Positions 45,963 to 54,879 of a stretch of DNA of 64,000 nucleotides are shown in pieces. Position 1 is the first letter of the stretch. The number at the start of each line of letters is the position of its first letter. Made by a program: the position numbers and the translations under genes. The DNA lies in the NCBI RefSeq assembly GCF_023525255.1, contig NZ_CP073355.1, positions 2,046,001-2,110,000 on the forward strand, given 5' to 3'. Under the pieces are notes generated by a model that did not search any database, was not told the DNA's origin, and saw only the letters and a program-made list of their open reading frames with translations. Source of the DNA: Thermospira aquatica (GTDB lineage Bacteria; Spirochaetota; Brevinematia; Brevinematales; Thermospiraceae).

Positions 45963-47282
45963 TCACCTCCGACAGTAAAGAAGCGGATTTGGTTCCCGGC
46001 TTACCTCATCCCCTATCCGTATCCCTGAAGCAATACTTCCATTCTCTCTTACTTTATAGAGTTTTTCAAGTATAATTTCCGTAAGCTGATGAGGGGCTAT
46101 AGGATTAATGTAGATCTTCGTATTTCCTTCAAACCCAGCTGGAACATTAAAACGAAGTTTTATAAGAATTCTCCACGGCAAAACATAAATAGAATCAAAA
46201 GGAGTATAATACCACTCCTCATTACAGGTGATCTCTGAGGTTAAAGCCACGTGGATAGCATGGACCAAGTCACTCATGCCACGAATTTCCTGCGGATTTT
46301 GTTCAAGTGGGGTACCACAGTGACTCTTTGAATAAATCGCTATCGTTGGATAACGATGTCCTATCTCCACATACCCAATGGCAAACTCGTTTTCAAGGAG
46401 AAGAAAAGAATTATAGAGAGCAAAATTCACACCAAATTCATTGTAGAGGTTGGGATTTTTGACAACTTCTCGAATCTCTCGCTCAAGCTGCACTCCCCAT
46501 TCATCGAGTCCCACAAGCTGCCGATGAATATGATCAAACGACGCCCCCGCCGGTTTAAGCCAGTTTTGAAAGATAGAAACATAACGAATAAAAGGATTCT
46601 GTTCACGAAGATTGCGAAGAGTTTCAATAGTAAAGAGAGTATAATGGAAGTGCTCCTCAGGAGTAAAGTCACCAGCAGAAAAGAGGTCCGAGGTATAGTG
46701 AGCATTTGGCTTATAGTGACGCTGCCCAAGAATCAACTCATGACACCCTCCAAAAAAGGCATCGATTCGCTCAAGCTTATCCTCAAAACTCCAATCCTTT
46801 ATGTCTACACCTAATTTGTCATATTTGAGAGACAGTACTCCCATAACATGTTTCATTCCCTCTGGATCAGAAAGATATTCGTCTCTCCATTTGCGGACCG
46901 GTTGAGACATCTTGTAATTGTAGTTTTTTACCCAGTAATTGTATCCGACAATTTCAAAGAGATTTCCTACTCGACGAAACTGAACTCCATATTTTTCTTT
47001 TACCTGATCAGGCATCAAGTAGTATTCTGTTTTCCATTCGTGTCCATCAAAAAAATGGCGGGCTTTTTGTGGGGTAACATACTCCCAGTTTTTCTCGCAA
47101 AAATGACAATAGTCTTCTGGATCATGAAGGGGTTCTTTTAACTCTTCCCGGGGTTGACCGTTAGGAAAAAACGCTTTGTAGCCTCGTTCGGAAACAGACC
47201 ACACTTCCGTCTGGTTAAATGGATTAATCTGTTTCACCGTTCCATCGGGCATTCGGTGATAATACTTATCATACGAGCCCAT
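45963..47282 (-). CDS. GalT/HIT-like protein (DUF4921 type)
   Basis: A 439-residue protein related to galactose-1-phosphate uridylyltransferase. Key points are a CxxC near DYCHFCEKNWEY (about 59-70), FQNWLKPAGASFDHIHRQLVG (as two parts) with the HxHxQ-like DHIHRQ active motif, and a long C-terminal domain. It probably matches DUF4921, from memory. The His triad suggests nucleotidyl transfer or hydrolysis, but the sugar substrate is unknown. It opens the operon with AEC permease, Fe-ADH-like protein, phosphatase, pgeF, dnaG and rpoD; GAGGAG precedes its ATG. Confidence 0.7.
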   Translation of the reverse strand: MGSYDKYYHRMPDGTVKQINPFNQTEVWSVSERGYKAFFPNGQPREELKEPLHDPEDYCHFCEKNWEYVTPQKARHFFDGHEWKTEYYLMPDQVKEKYGVQFRRVGNLFEIVGYNYWVKNYNYKMSQPVRKWRDEYLSDPEGMKHVMGVLSLKYDKLGVDIKDWSFEDKLERIDAFFGGCHELILGQRHYKPNAHYTSDLFSAGDFTPEEHFHYTLFTIETLRNLREQNPFIRYVSIFQNWLKPAGASFDHIHRQLVGLDEWGVQLEREIREVVKNPNLYNEFGVNFALYNSFLLLENEFAIGYVEIGHRYPTIAIYSKSHCGTPLEQNPQEIRGMSDLVHAIHVALTSEITCNEEWYYTPFDSIYVLPWRILIKLRFNVPAGFEGNTKIYINPIAPHQLTEIILEKLYKVRENGSIASGIRIGDEVSREPNPLLYCRR

Positions 47283-47313
47283 AATAACTCCTCGAACTCT
47301 CTCTTTAACTTAT

Positions 47314-47342
47314 ATTATATGCTCAGTTTTAAAAAAAAGCAA
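47314..47342 (-). promoter_or_regulatory. Promoter of the GalT-like ... dnaG-rpoD operon
   Basis: On the minus strand TTGCTT (47337-47342), 17 bp, TATAAT (47314-47319), 31 bp before the start codon. Confidence 0.7.
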
Positions 47343-47383
47343 AAGAAAAAAGCATAACCTCTTTTTATCAATTTAAGTATTTT

Positions 47384-47412
47384 TTGCATTCTTGCTCTCA
47401 TGGCTTTATAAT
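47384..47412 (+). promoter_or_regulatory. Promoter of the SulP transporter gene
   Basis: TTGCAT (47384-47389), 17 bp, TATAAT (47407-47412). The leader is about 28 nt and no clear Shine-Dalgarno precedes the ATG at 47447. Confidence 0.7.
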
Positions 47413-47446
47413 AAAACTTAAAAAAATAGTGAGTATAAGTTGATTT

Positions 47447-49102
47447 ATGTCGAAACTTGAACCAAAGTTGTGGACAGTATTGAAAGAAGGGTATAGCAAA
47501 CAAATGTTTTTCCAGGATCTGTCTGCAGGTGTTCTGGTAGGTATTGTTGCTTTGCCACTTGCTATTGCCTTTGCTATTGCTTCAGGGGTAAAACCTGAAC
47601 AGGGGCTTTATACAGCTATTGTTGCCGGTTTTCTCATTTCGTTTTTGGGGGGAAGCCGGGTTCAGATTGGCGGACCAACAGGGGCTTTTGTGGTGATCGT
47701 TGCAGGTATTATGCAGCAGTATGGATATGATGGGCTTGCTGTGGCTACTTTTATGGCAGGATTTTTTCTTATCCTTATGGGTCTTTTACGGCTTGGAAGT
47801 GTGATACGATTTATTCCTCACCCGGTAACGGTAGGTTTTACCAGTGGTATAGCCGTCATTATCTTTACTTCGCAGATCAAAGATTTTTTGGGACTTCAGA
47901 TAGAAAATTTTCCCGCTGAATTTTTTGGGAAAATAGAGGCATACATTCACTCTCTTCATACTATTAATCCATGGGCTTTAGGTATTGGGGTTCTTTCGTT
48001 TCTGATCATTGTTTTCTGGCCAAAGGTTTCGCGAAAGATTCCTGGCTCTCTGGTAGCTATCCTGGCAACTACCATTATTGTTCAATTGTTTCAACTTCCT
48101 GTGGAAACAATTGGCCAACGTTTTGGACATGTGCCAAATACACTTCCCGTGCCTCGACTTCCCCACATCTCGTGGGAGATTATCCAAAAAATGTTCTCAC
48201 CGGCAGTGACAATCGCTTTGCTTGCTGGAATAGAAAGTCTCTTGTCTGCTGTGGTGGCAGATGGTATGATGGGTACCCGTCACCGTTCAAACATGGAACT
48301 GATAGCCCAGGGAATAGCGAATATTGCTTCACCCCTGTTTCAAGGCATTCCGGCTACGGGGGCCATCGCCCGCACCGCAACAAATATCAAAAACGGTGGA
48401 CGTACCCCCGTCGCAGGCATGATTCATGCTCTTACACTTCTTCTTATTCTTCTGTTTTTTGGGAAATGGGCAGAACTTATTCCTCTTGCTACCCTGGCGG
48501 CTGTGCTCATGAAAGTTGCTATCAATATGAGTGAATATGAAGTTTTTCTCTCTATTTTCAAGACGACAAAATCTGATATTAGTGTGCTTCTTACGACATT
48601 TTTGCTTACGGTGTTTATTGATCTCACGGTGGCTATAGAAGTGGGAATTGTCCTTGCTGCTCTTCTTTTCATGTATCGTATGGCTCATGTAACCGAGGTA
48701 TCCCATCTCACAGAAGAAATCTCTGAAGAAGAGCTCCAGAACGACACAAAATCTATTCTTCTTCGTGATGTTCCGAAAGGAGTTGAGGTCTTTGAAATTC
48801 AGGGTTCCCTCTTTTTTGGTGCTGCTGAAACCTTCAAAAGTCGTATACGAAATATACAAAAAACTCCCAAAGTGCTTGTTCTTCGTATGAGACATGTTTA
48901 TTCTCTTGATGCAACAGGACTAGCGGTTTTGGAAGACCTCTGGGAAAAATGCTCACGTGAAAAGATAAAACTTATCTTTTCAGGAGTCCATGCCCAGCCT
49001 CTAGATCTTTTTATCCGAAGTGGCCTCGCTGATAAAATTGGCAGAGATAATCTCTATAAAGACATCGATGATGCTCTTGCCAAGGCTAAAACCATGATAT
49101 AA
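47447..49102 (+). CDS. SulP (SLC26) anion transporter with STAS domain
   Basis: A 551-residue inner-membrane protein. The first 420 residues hold 12-14 hydrophobic spans with family motifs ALPLAIAFAIASGVKPEQGLY, GGPTGAFVVIVAGI and QGIANIASPLFQGIPATGAIARTATN (each within the membrane core). The C-terminal STAS domain (about 440-550) includes LVLRMRHVYSLDATGLAVLEDL. SulP proteins carry sulfate, bicarbonate or dicarboxylates; the residue set does not fix which. Monocistronic, ended by a strong terminator. Confidence 0.95.
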   Translation: MSKLEPKLWTVLKEGYSKQMFFQDLSAGVLVGIVALPLAIAFAIASGVKPEQGLYTAIVAGFLISFLGGSRVQIGGPTGAFVVIVAGIMQQYGYDGLAVATFMAGFFLILMGLLRLGSVIRFIPHPVTVGFTSGIAVIIFTSQIKDFLGLQIENFPAEFFGKIEAYIHSLHTINPWALGIGVLSFLIIVFWPKVSRKIPGSLVAILATTIIVQLFQLPVETIGQRFGHVPNTLPVPRLPHISWEIIQKMFSPAVTIALLAGIESLLSAVVADGMMGTRHRSNMELIAQGIANIASPLFQGIPATGAIARTATNIKNGGRTPVAGMIHALTLLLILLFFGKWAELIPLATLAAVLMKVAINMSEYEVFLSIFKTTKSDISVLLTTFLLTVFIDLTVAIEVGIVLAALLFMYRMAHVTEVSHLTEEISEEELQNDTKSILLRDVPKGVEVFEIQGSLFFGAAETFKSRIRNIQKTPKVLVLRMRHVYSLDATGLAVLEDLWEKCSREKIKLIFSGVHAQPLDLFIRSGLADKIGRDNLYKDIDDALAKAKTMI

Positions 49103-49110
49103 CACATAAG

Positions 49111-49148
49111 AAGAAAACCCTCTTTTTTGAAAAAAAGAGGGTTTTCTT
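49111..49148. terminator. Long-stem terminator after the SulP gene, overlapping the tatD promoter
   Basis: AAGAAAACCCTC with T-run, short loop GAAA, and the matching GAGGGTTTTCTT make a stem of about 17 bp. The loop and 3' arm also provide TTGAAA, the -35 box of the following gene. Confidence 0.92.
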
Positions 49149-49155
49149 GTATACT
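49127..49155 (+). promoter_or_regulatory. tatD promoter nested in a terminator (leaderless)
   Basis: TTGAAA (49127-49132), 17 bp, TATACT (49150-49155). The ATG at 49161 is five bases past the -10 box, so the transcript should start at the start codon. Confidence 0.75.
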
Positions 49156-49160
49156 ATGGT

Positions 49161-49940
49161 ATGTTGTGGGATGCACACTGTCACCTCCATGATGAGCGCA
49201 TCACTGATCGAGAGCAGCAAATCCAGGAAGCTCTTTCACTCGGAATCAAGAGATGGGTCGTGTGTTCAACAGGCCCGGATGATTGGAGTGTGGTAAATAG
49301 CCTTTGTCGCGAGAAACAGTTTTTTATAGCTGCCTATGGAGTTCACCCGTGGTATCTTGACAATCTTCCCCACCAATGGGAAGAAAAACTCTACACGCTT
49401 GTAAAAAATACCCCCTCGCTGATTGGGGAATGTGGTCTGGACTTCGAGCGAGAGGACCAAAAACTTCAAGAAGAAGTATTTCAAACACAAATCATCATCG
49501 CAGCTGAGCTTCAACGGCCTCTCAATATTCACTGTCGAAAGGCATGGCATCGCCTTTTCCCCATTCTTCAACCGTATCTCTCAAAGATTCCCTTTTTCAT
49601 TATTCATGCCTTTTCTCACAACCTGCATATAGCTCGTGAAGTTTTAAAACGAGGCGGCTATCTCTCTTTTGCTTCTTCCATACTTCGACCATGGAATCAG
49701 GAACGCTTTTCTAAGCTGTTTCAAGAGATTCCCCTTTCCGGCATACTGGTTGAGACAGACGCTCCAGATATACCTCTGTATAGCCCGGAAACAGGATTAT
49801 CAGGACTTTCACGACTTTCTCATCTAGAGCTCGTAGCCTCCCAAATCTGTGAGTGGAAGTCTATTGAAAGAGAAAAGCTTGAAGCATACCTTGAAAAGCA
49901 GTGGATGCAGATTCTTTCACTTTTCCAAACACCATCATAA
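49161..49940 (+). CDS. tatD: TatD-family metal-dependent nuclease
   Basis: A 259-residue TIM-barrel hydrolase. Metal ligands can be read in order: HxH in DAHCHLH (residues 4-10), Glu in IGECGLDF (about 89-96), His in NIHCRKAW, His in IIHAFSHN and Asp in VETDAPDIPL. TatD proteins are 3'-5' DNA exonucleases or related quality-control hydrolases. HxH lies only five residues from the start, so ATG 49161 must be correct even though it has no Shine-Dalgarno. The gene is probably translated leaderless. It is slightly diverged (AFSHN in place of CFSG). Confidence 0.92.
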   Translation: MLWDAHCHLHDERITDREQQIQEALSLGIKRWVVCSTGPDDWSVVNSLCREKQFFIAAYGVHPWYLDNLPHQWEEKLYTLVKNTPSLIGECGLDFEREDQKLQEEVFQTQIIIAAELQRPLNIHCRKAWHRLFPILQPYLSKIPFFIIHAFSHNLHIAREVLKRGGYLSFASSILRPWNQERFSKLFQEIPLSGILVETDAPDIPLYSPETGLSGLSRLSHLELVASQICEWKSIEREKLEAYLEKQWMQILSLFQTPS

Positions 49941-49941
49941 T

Positions 49942-49970
49942 TTGAATTTTCCCTCTTTTTCCTTTACAAT
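49942..49970 (+). promoter_or_regulatory. Promoter of the DegT aminotransferase operon
   Basis: TTGAAT (49942-49947), 17 bp, TACAAT (49965-49970), followed by AAGGAG before the GTG start at 50013. Confidence 0.68.
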
Positions 49971-50012
49971 AAATATCATACAAGAAAAAACAAACCCCAA
50001 AAGGAGAAATCT

Positions 50013-51107
50013 GTGGATTTTATTGATTTGAAAACTCAGTACCAGAGAGACAAACAGGCCATCTGGGAACGACTTTCTCGCAATATGGAAAATGCCTCGT
50101 TTATTCTTGGCCCTGATGTGGCCGAGCTCGAAAAAACTCTTGCACATTACGTCGGAGTAAAACATGCTATCGGTGTGGCTTCAGGAACCGATGCTTTGTT
50201 GATTCCCCTCCTTGCGTACGGCATAGGACCAGGAGATGAAGTCATTACAACACCTTTTACGTTTGTAGCCACCGTGGAAGTTATTGCTCTGTTAGGTGCC
50301 AAACCTGTTTTTGTAGACATTGATCCAAAAACCTATCTCATAGATATTCATCAGGTAGAAAAAGCCATTACTCCGAGAACGAAGGGTATTATCTCTGTTT
50401 CTCTTTATGGCCAGACACCGGATATGGATGCACTTAATAGCATTGCAAAAAAGCACAATCTCTGGGTAATGGAAGATGCAGCCCAGTCCTTTGGGGCTAT
50501 CTACAAGGACAAAAAGTCGTGTAACCTCAGTGATGTTGCCGCCACCTCGTTTTTTCCCTCAAAACCCCTTGGATGCTATGGAGATGGTGGTATGATCTTT
50601 ACCAATGATGACGAACTTGCTTTGAAAATGCGACAGATCGCGAATCATGGGCAACATGTTCGGTATCAGCATTGTTATGTCGGTATAAATGCGCGTCTGG
50701 ATACCCTTCAGGCCGCTGTCTTGCTTGCAAAATGGCCTCACTTTGAAGAAGAGGCAAACTCTCGTCATCACATCGGTCAGCGCTACACAGAGCTTTTGAA
50801 AAACACCGTCGTCACCCCTGTTCTGGAAAAAAATACCACCAGAAGTGTCTACGCTCAATATACTATCCGTGTTCAGAACCGCGACAGTGTTATAAACTTT
50901 TTAAAAGACAAAGGCATTCCCACCGCTGTCCACTACCCGATCCCTCTTCATCTCCAGGAAGCGTATCGTTCTCTCGGTTACAAAGAAGGGGATTTTCCCC
51001 ATGCAGAAAAGGCTGCACAAGAGGTAATGAGTCTCCCCATGCATCCTTTTCTCACCGAGGAAACCATGCAATACATTGTGGATAATGTTAAACAAGCCGT
51101 TCGCTAA
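50013..51107 (+). CDS. DegT/DnrJ/EryC1-family sugar aminotransferase
   Basis: A 364-residue PLP enzyme, fold type I. VASGTDALLIPLLAYGIGPGDEV, TTPFTFVATVEVI, EDAAQSFGA and the PLP-lysine in SFFPSKPLGCYGDGG (Lys184) are intact. Family members transaminate keto-sugars for surface polysaccharides, such as UDP-amino sugars of LPS. The start is GTG with AAGGAG seven bases upstream. The gene overlaps the first CNNM gene by one base (TAATG). No sugar dehydratase or reductase is adjacent, so the exact pathway is open. Confidence 0.93.
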   Translation: MDFIDLKTQYQRDKQAIWERLSRNMENASFILGPDVAELEKTLAHYVGVKHAIGVASGTDALLIPLLAYGIGPGDEVITTPFTFVATVEVIALLGAKPVFVDIDPKTYLIDIHQVEKAITPRTKGIISVSLYGQTPDMDALNSIAKKHNLWVMEDAAQSFGAIYKDKKSCNLSDVAATSFFPSKPLGCYGDGGMIFTNDDELALKMRQIANHGQHVRYQHCYVGINARLDTLQAAVLLAKWPHFEEEANSRHHIGQRYTELLKNTVVTPVLEKNTTRSVYAQYTIRVQNRDSVINFLKDKGIPTAVHYPIPLHLQEAYRSLGYKEGDFPHAEKAAQEVMSLPMHPFLTEETMQYIVDNVKQAVR

Positions 51108-52354
51108 TGGGAACTCAAGGTTTCTATCTTGTCTTCTCTGTGATGCTTTTTATTTTGTCTGCTATGTTTTCCTCAAGTGAAACGGTTTTTATCGGGTTAG
51201 ATGAAACCCAGATCCGCACCAGTAAATACAGCCGCATCAGAAAACAGCTCCGCCACATTACCAAGAGGGGTGGAGCTGTGCTGGTGATTGTGCTTCTTTT
51301 TAACAACATGGTTAATATCCTGCTCTCCTCTATTCTTTCCCAGCAATTCTCTATCCAGAATCCTTTTCTTTCCTCTTTAGTTATCACAGGGCTTATTCTT
51401 TTTATAAGTGAAATGTTTCCCAAAACACTCTCGCTCTTTAAGCCTGATGCCCTTATCAGATTTAATATTATATGGTTTTATCCTCTTTTTAGGGTATTTG
51501 AACCCCTAGGACAACTTACCTACAAGGGTATAGAACGTTTCATCAACTTCTTACGAAAAATCCACAAAAACACCCCGGATACTGCCCACGATGTGAAAAT
51601 TGAGACTCTGCTTAGTATTGTCTCCCGCGAAAACATCTTTTCTAAAGAAGAAAAAGATATGATCGAATCAGTCCTTAACTTTGCCAAGCGTGAAGTCTGG
51701 AATATTATGACACCGCGTATTCGAGTCGTAAGTGTTTCCGCAGACACACCTATTCCCGAGATACTCAAGATTTGTGAAAAAAGCCACTATTCGAAAATCC
51801 CTGTGTATGAGGATACCGAAGATAACCTGATTGGTGTCGTCTACATCCAGGATCTTTTGGAATATGTTCACAGGGAGAAAAAACAATCAAAAACAGCAAG
51901 GGATATCATGAAACCACTTTACTATGTCCCGGAAACCAAAAAGCTCTCAGATATGCTTGAGGATTTTAAACACAAAAAACTCCGTCTTGCTGCAGTAGTA
52001 GATGAGTACGGACTTGCCGTGGGGATTGTGACTATCGCGGATGTTCTGGGTGATATTGCTGGAGAAGTGATGGACGAAACGTTTGGTCTGCATAAAAAGA
52101 TCATTAAGCTTTCTTCCACCCGGTTTCAGGTAAGTGGAGATGTAAGTCTCATGGATTTCAATGACTACTTTGATGCTCATCTTCAGAGTGATACCTATGA
52201 AACTATTGCTGGTTACCTCATTGAAAAGTATGGAGATATTCCAGAGAAAGGAACGATTATCCAGACTGAACACTTTATTTTCACCATCCAAAAATCAACA
52301 GATAAACAGATTGAAGCCATACTCGTTGACATCAAAAAAAGGAAGCGCCCATGA
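51107..52354 (+). CDS. CNNM/CBS-pair (CorC/HlyC-like) membrane protein, copy 1
   Basis: A 415-residue protein. An N-terminal CNNM (DUF21) membrane domain of three to four helices (SAMFSSSETVFIGLDETQ; NNMVNILLSSILSQQF) precedes two CBS domains (IMTPRIRVVSVSADTPIPEI...; DIMKPLYYVPETKKLSDML...) and a C-terminal CorC_HlyC domain. Such proteins take part in magnesium/cobalt efflux or resistance. The following gene is a paralogue overlapping by 4 bp (ATGA). Confidence 0.92.
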   Translation: MGTQGFYLVFSVMLFILSAMFSSSETVFIGLDETQIRTSKYSRIRKQLRHITKRGGAVLVIVLLFNNMVNILLSSILSQQFSIQNPFLSSLVITGLILFISEMFPKTLSLFKPDALIRFNIIWFYPLFRVFEPLGQLTYKGIERFINFLRKIHKNTPDTAHDVKIETLLSIVSRENIFSKEEKDMIESVLNFAKREVWNIMTPRIRVVSVSADTPIPEILKICEKSHYSKIPVYEDTEDNLIGVVYIQDLLEYVHREKKQSKTARDIMKPLYYVPETKKLSDMLEDFKHKKLRLAAVVDEYGLAVGIVTIADVLGDIAGEVMDETFGLHKKIIKLSSTRFQVSGDVSLMDFNDYFDAHLQSDTYETIAGYLIEKYGDIPEKGTIIQTEHFIFTIQKSTDKQIEAILVDIKKRKRP

Positions 52355-53592
52355 TCATGGCTATTGTGGGATTATTTTTTCTCTCAGCATTTTTCAGTAG
52401 CAGTGAAACAGCCCTCCTCTCCATTAACAGGCTTAAAATTTATGCAAAACTTGAACAAAACCAAAAACATGAAAAACTCCTTTTCTTCCTATTAAAAAAT
52501 CTGGACAATGTTATCGGGAGTCTTCTCATAGGAAACAATCTCGTCAATATTCTCCTCGCTGTGATGTTTACAAATCTCTTTGCCAGGTGGTGGACAGATC
52601 CCATTGTAATATCTACTATCACCATGGGTGTGCTTACCCCACTTCTCCTCTTTTTTGGAGAAATCGTCCCAAAAGTGCTTGCTAAGGAGTTCGCGGAAAC
52701 CTTTTTAAAAATTTTTGCGTGGCTTATTCTTCTGATCTTTTTTATTTTCTTCCCCATACAATTTCTTTTTCAAAGGGTTATCATAGGCATTCTATGGGTA
52801 TTTGGAATAAAACGCAAACGGGGTGTATTCAGTCAGGATGAGTTCGAAGCTTTGATTCAGATGGCTGAAAACACCGGAGAACTCAGAAAAAGCGAAAAAG
52901 AATTTATCGAAAGTGTGGTCAATTTCAAAAATGTAAAAGTACGAGAAGTCATGGTTCCCCTTATACGAATGAGTTGTGTAGAAGAGAACGATAGTGTTCA
53001 GCTTGCCGCAGCCCTTATGATTACTACCAAACACTCCCGTATCCCCGTTTTTAGAATGCGTGTGGATAATATGGTAGGGTACCTCGATCACAAGGATATT
53101 CTCAATAAACCAAGTGAAGATTCAGTTAAAAAATATATCAAAAAAGCAATCTTTGTACCGGAAACAGTGCCCATCACAAAAGCTCTTCTTGAAATGCAGC
53201 ACCATGGAGTTCAGATGCTTTTTGTAGTTGATGAGTATGGCGGTGTCGTCGGTGCTGTAACGAATAGCGATATTATCGGTGAAATTGTCGGAAACTGGAT
53301 TGATAACCGCGAGGAAATCTTTAAATATGAGAATGGTTTTTGGCATGTCAGTGGTATGGCTAATATCGATGATGTGAACGAAATCGTTGGCACACGGATA
53401 GAGAAACAGGATTTTGAAACACTCGCCGGTTACCTTTTGCATGTTTTTCAGAGAATTCCTGGCATAGGTGAAGTGTATGAATCCAATGCTTTTGTCTTTG
53501 AAATAGAACATGCTACCCCCACCCGTATTGTCAAGGTAAAAATCAGCCACAAAAAGGGGAGCAAAAAACCAAAAAAGGAGAAACCTGCGTGA
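52351..53592 (+). CDS. CNNM/CBS-pair membrane protein, copy 2
   Basis: A 413-residue paralogue of the preceding protein with the same order: CNNM domain (LSAFFSSSETALLSINRLK; GNNLVNILLAVMFTNLF), CBS pair (VMVPLIRMSCVEENDSVQL; FVPETVPITKALLEM) and CorC_HlyC domain. The membrane part includes a more hydrophobic helix at about residues 125-150. The two copies are clearly diverged, so they are an old tandem duplication and may form a heteromer. The stop overlaps the GTG of the next gene (GTGA). Confidence 0.92.
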   Translation: MIMAIVGLFFLSAFFSSSETALLSINRLKIYAKLEQNQKHEKLLFFLLKNLDNVIGSLLIGNNLVNILLAVMFTNLFARWWTDPIVISTITMGVLTPLLLFFGEIVPKVLAKEFAETFLKIFAWLILLIFFIFFPIQFLFQRVIIGILWVFGIKRKRGVFSQDEFEALIQMAENTGELRKSEKEFIESVVNFKNVKVREVMVPLIRMSCVEENDSVQLAAALMITTKHSRIPVFRMRVDNMVGYLDHKDILNKPSEDSVKKYIKKAIFVPETVPITKALLEMQHHGVQMLFVVDEYGGVVGAVTNSDIIGEIVGNWIDNREEIFKYENGFWHVSGMANIDDVNEIVGTRIEKQDFETLAGYLLHVFQRIPGIGEVYESNAFVFEIEHATPTRIVKVKISHKKGSKKPKKEKPA

Positions 53593-54824
53593 AACCAGTA
53601 CCGTCTGTTGAGGAGATCAATCCCAGAAAAAGCAAAATTGCCGATCGAGAAACTCTTCTCCGTGTCGATCGTTATGCTGGAGAGGGAATGTGTATTGCCT
53701 ACGAAGAAGGACAGGATGAAAAAAAGATCGTTTTTGCTCGATATGTTCTTCCCGGGGAACGTATCAGAGCAAAGATCTACCGCGAGACGAAAGACTATGC
53801 CATGGCGGATCCCCTGGAGTGGCTGGAAATCTCACCCGAAAGACAATCTCCACCATGTCCTTATTTTGCCTTTTGTGGCGGTTGTGATTATCAGATGCTT
53901 GACTACAAAAAACAGCTCGAGGTCAAAAAAAACCTCGTTCTTGAAACCTTCGCACGGGTGGGCAAATTTCATGATATCCAGCTTACCGGTATCATTGAAA
54001 GCCCGGAACCCTTTTTCTACCGCAATACCGAAACCTTTAAAGTCAATGAACGCAAGCATCTCATAGGATTTTTCCGCAAGGATACAAAATTTATTGTCGA
54101 CATTGAAAAATGCATGCTCGCTATGCCTGGCATCAACGAGGCTTTAGAGAAACTTCGCCACCAGGATCCCTTCCCGCCACATAACTTTAAAGTACGTACA
54201 ACCATTCCTGGTGAAACGGTCGTACATTGGGTAAAATCTCCTTATTATGAAGACAAACCTGTCTACGAAGTGGTAAAGGCCGCAGGCAAGGAGTTTAAGT
54301 TCAAAATATCCAAAGATAGCTTTTTTCAAGTCAACAGTTATGTTATTCCTCTCTGGTTAGAGAAAATTATCAGCTTTCTTGCTGAAGATAGGCACGAGCG
54401 AATTTTTGACCTTTACTGTGGTATAGGTCTTATTACCCTTTTTGTGGGAGAATTTGCCCGGGAAACCATCGGTGTTGAGGTACAAAAGGCTTCTGTGGAG
54501 GATGCCTGGCACAATCTTGAGATCAACCATATCCAGAGCAAGATTGAGTTTATTCAAGCTTCTGTCGACGATACACTGGAGACACTGGGGTATGCAGATG
54601 TGATGATCATCGACCCTCCTCGCAAGGGTATGGATCCTCATGTCATTGAGGTACTTAGACAAATGCAACCAGAAAAAATCATCTACTCTTCCTGTAAACC
54701 TGCGACGATGGCACGCGATATCCGTTCCCTTGCTGATATCTACAACATTGAACAGCTCTGGATGGTAGATATGTTTCCTCAAACCCATCACATAGAGATG
54801 CTTGCCCTTCTGCGCAAGAAATAA
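53589..54824 (+). CDS. RNA (uracil-5-)-methyltransferase, RumA/TrmA family
   Basis: A 411-residue SAM-dependent enzyme. An N-terminal TRAM-like OB domain (about 18-85) precedes the Fe-S cysteines of the RlmD/RumA type (CPYFAFCGGCDYQ, then Cys in IEKCML). The SAM motif is FDLYCGIGLITLF, with IDPPRKGMD and the catalytic Cys in YSSCKPATMARD. Target is probably 23S rRNA, but tRNA U54 is not excluded. Start is GTG at 53589, coupled to the upstream CNNM gene. Confidence 0.9.
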   Translation: MKPVPSVEEINPRKSKIADRETLLRVDRYAGEGMCIAYEEGQDEKKIVFARYVLPGERIRAKIYRETKDYAMADPLEWLEISPERQSPPCPYFAFCGGCDYQMLDYKKQLEVKKNLVLETFARVGKFHDIQLTGIIESPEPFFYRNTETFKVNERKHLIGFFRKDTKFIVDIEKCMLAMPGINEALEKLRHQDPFPPHNFKVRTTIPGETVVHWVKSPYYEDKPVYEVVKAAGKEFKFKISKDSFFQVNSYVIPLWLEKIISFLAEDRHERIFDLYCGIGLITLFVGEFARETIGVEVQKASVEDAWHNLEINHIQSKIEFIQASVDDTLETLGYADVMIIDPPRKGMDPHVIEVLRQMQPEKIIYSSCKPATMARDIRSLADIYNIEQLWMVDMFPQTHHIEMLALLRKK

Positions 54825-54879
54825 AAGACAAACCAGGACGTTTTTTGTTTGTATCCAAATTTTCTTTTATTTCATTCCC

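Noticed and set aside
54825-54879. Terminator after the RNA methyltransferase gene
   Set aside because: Only a weak 6-bp stem (ACAAAC/GTTTGT) with a long loop; not convincing.
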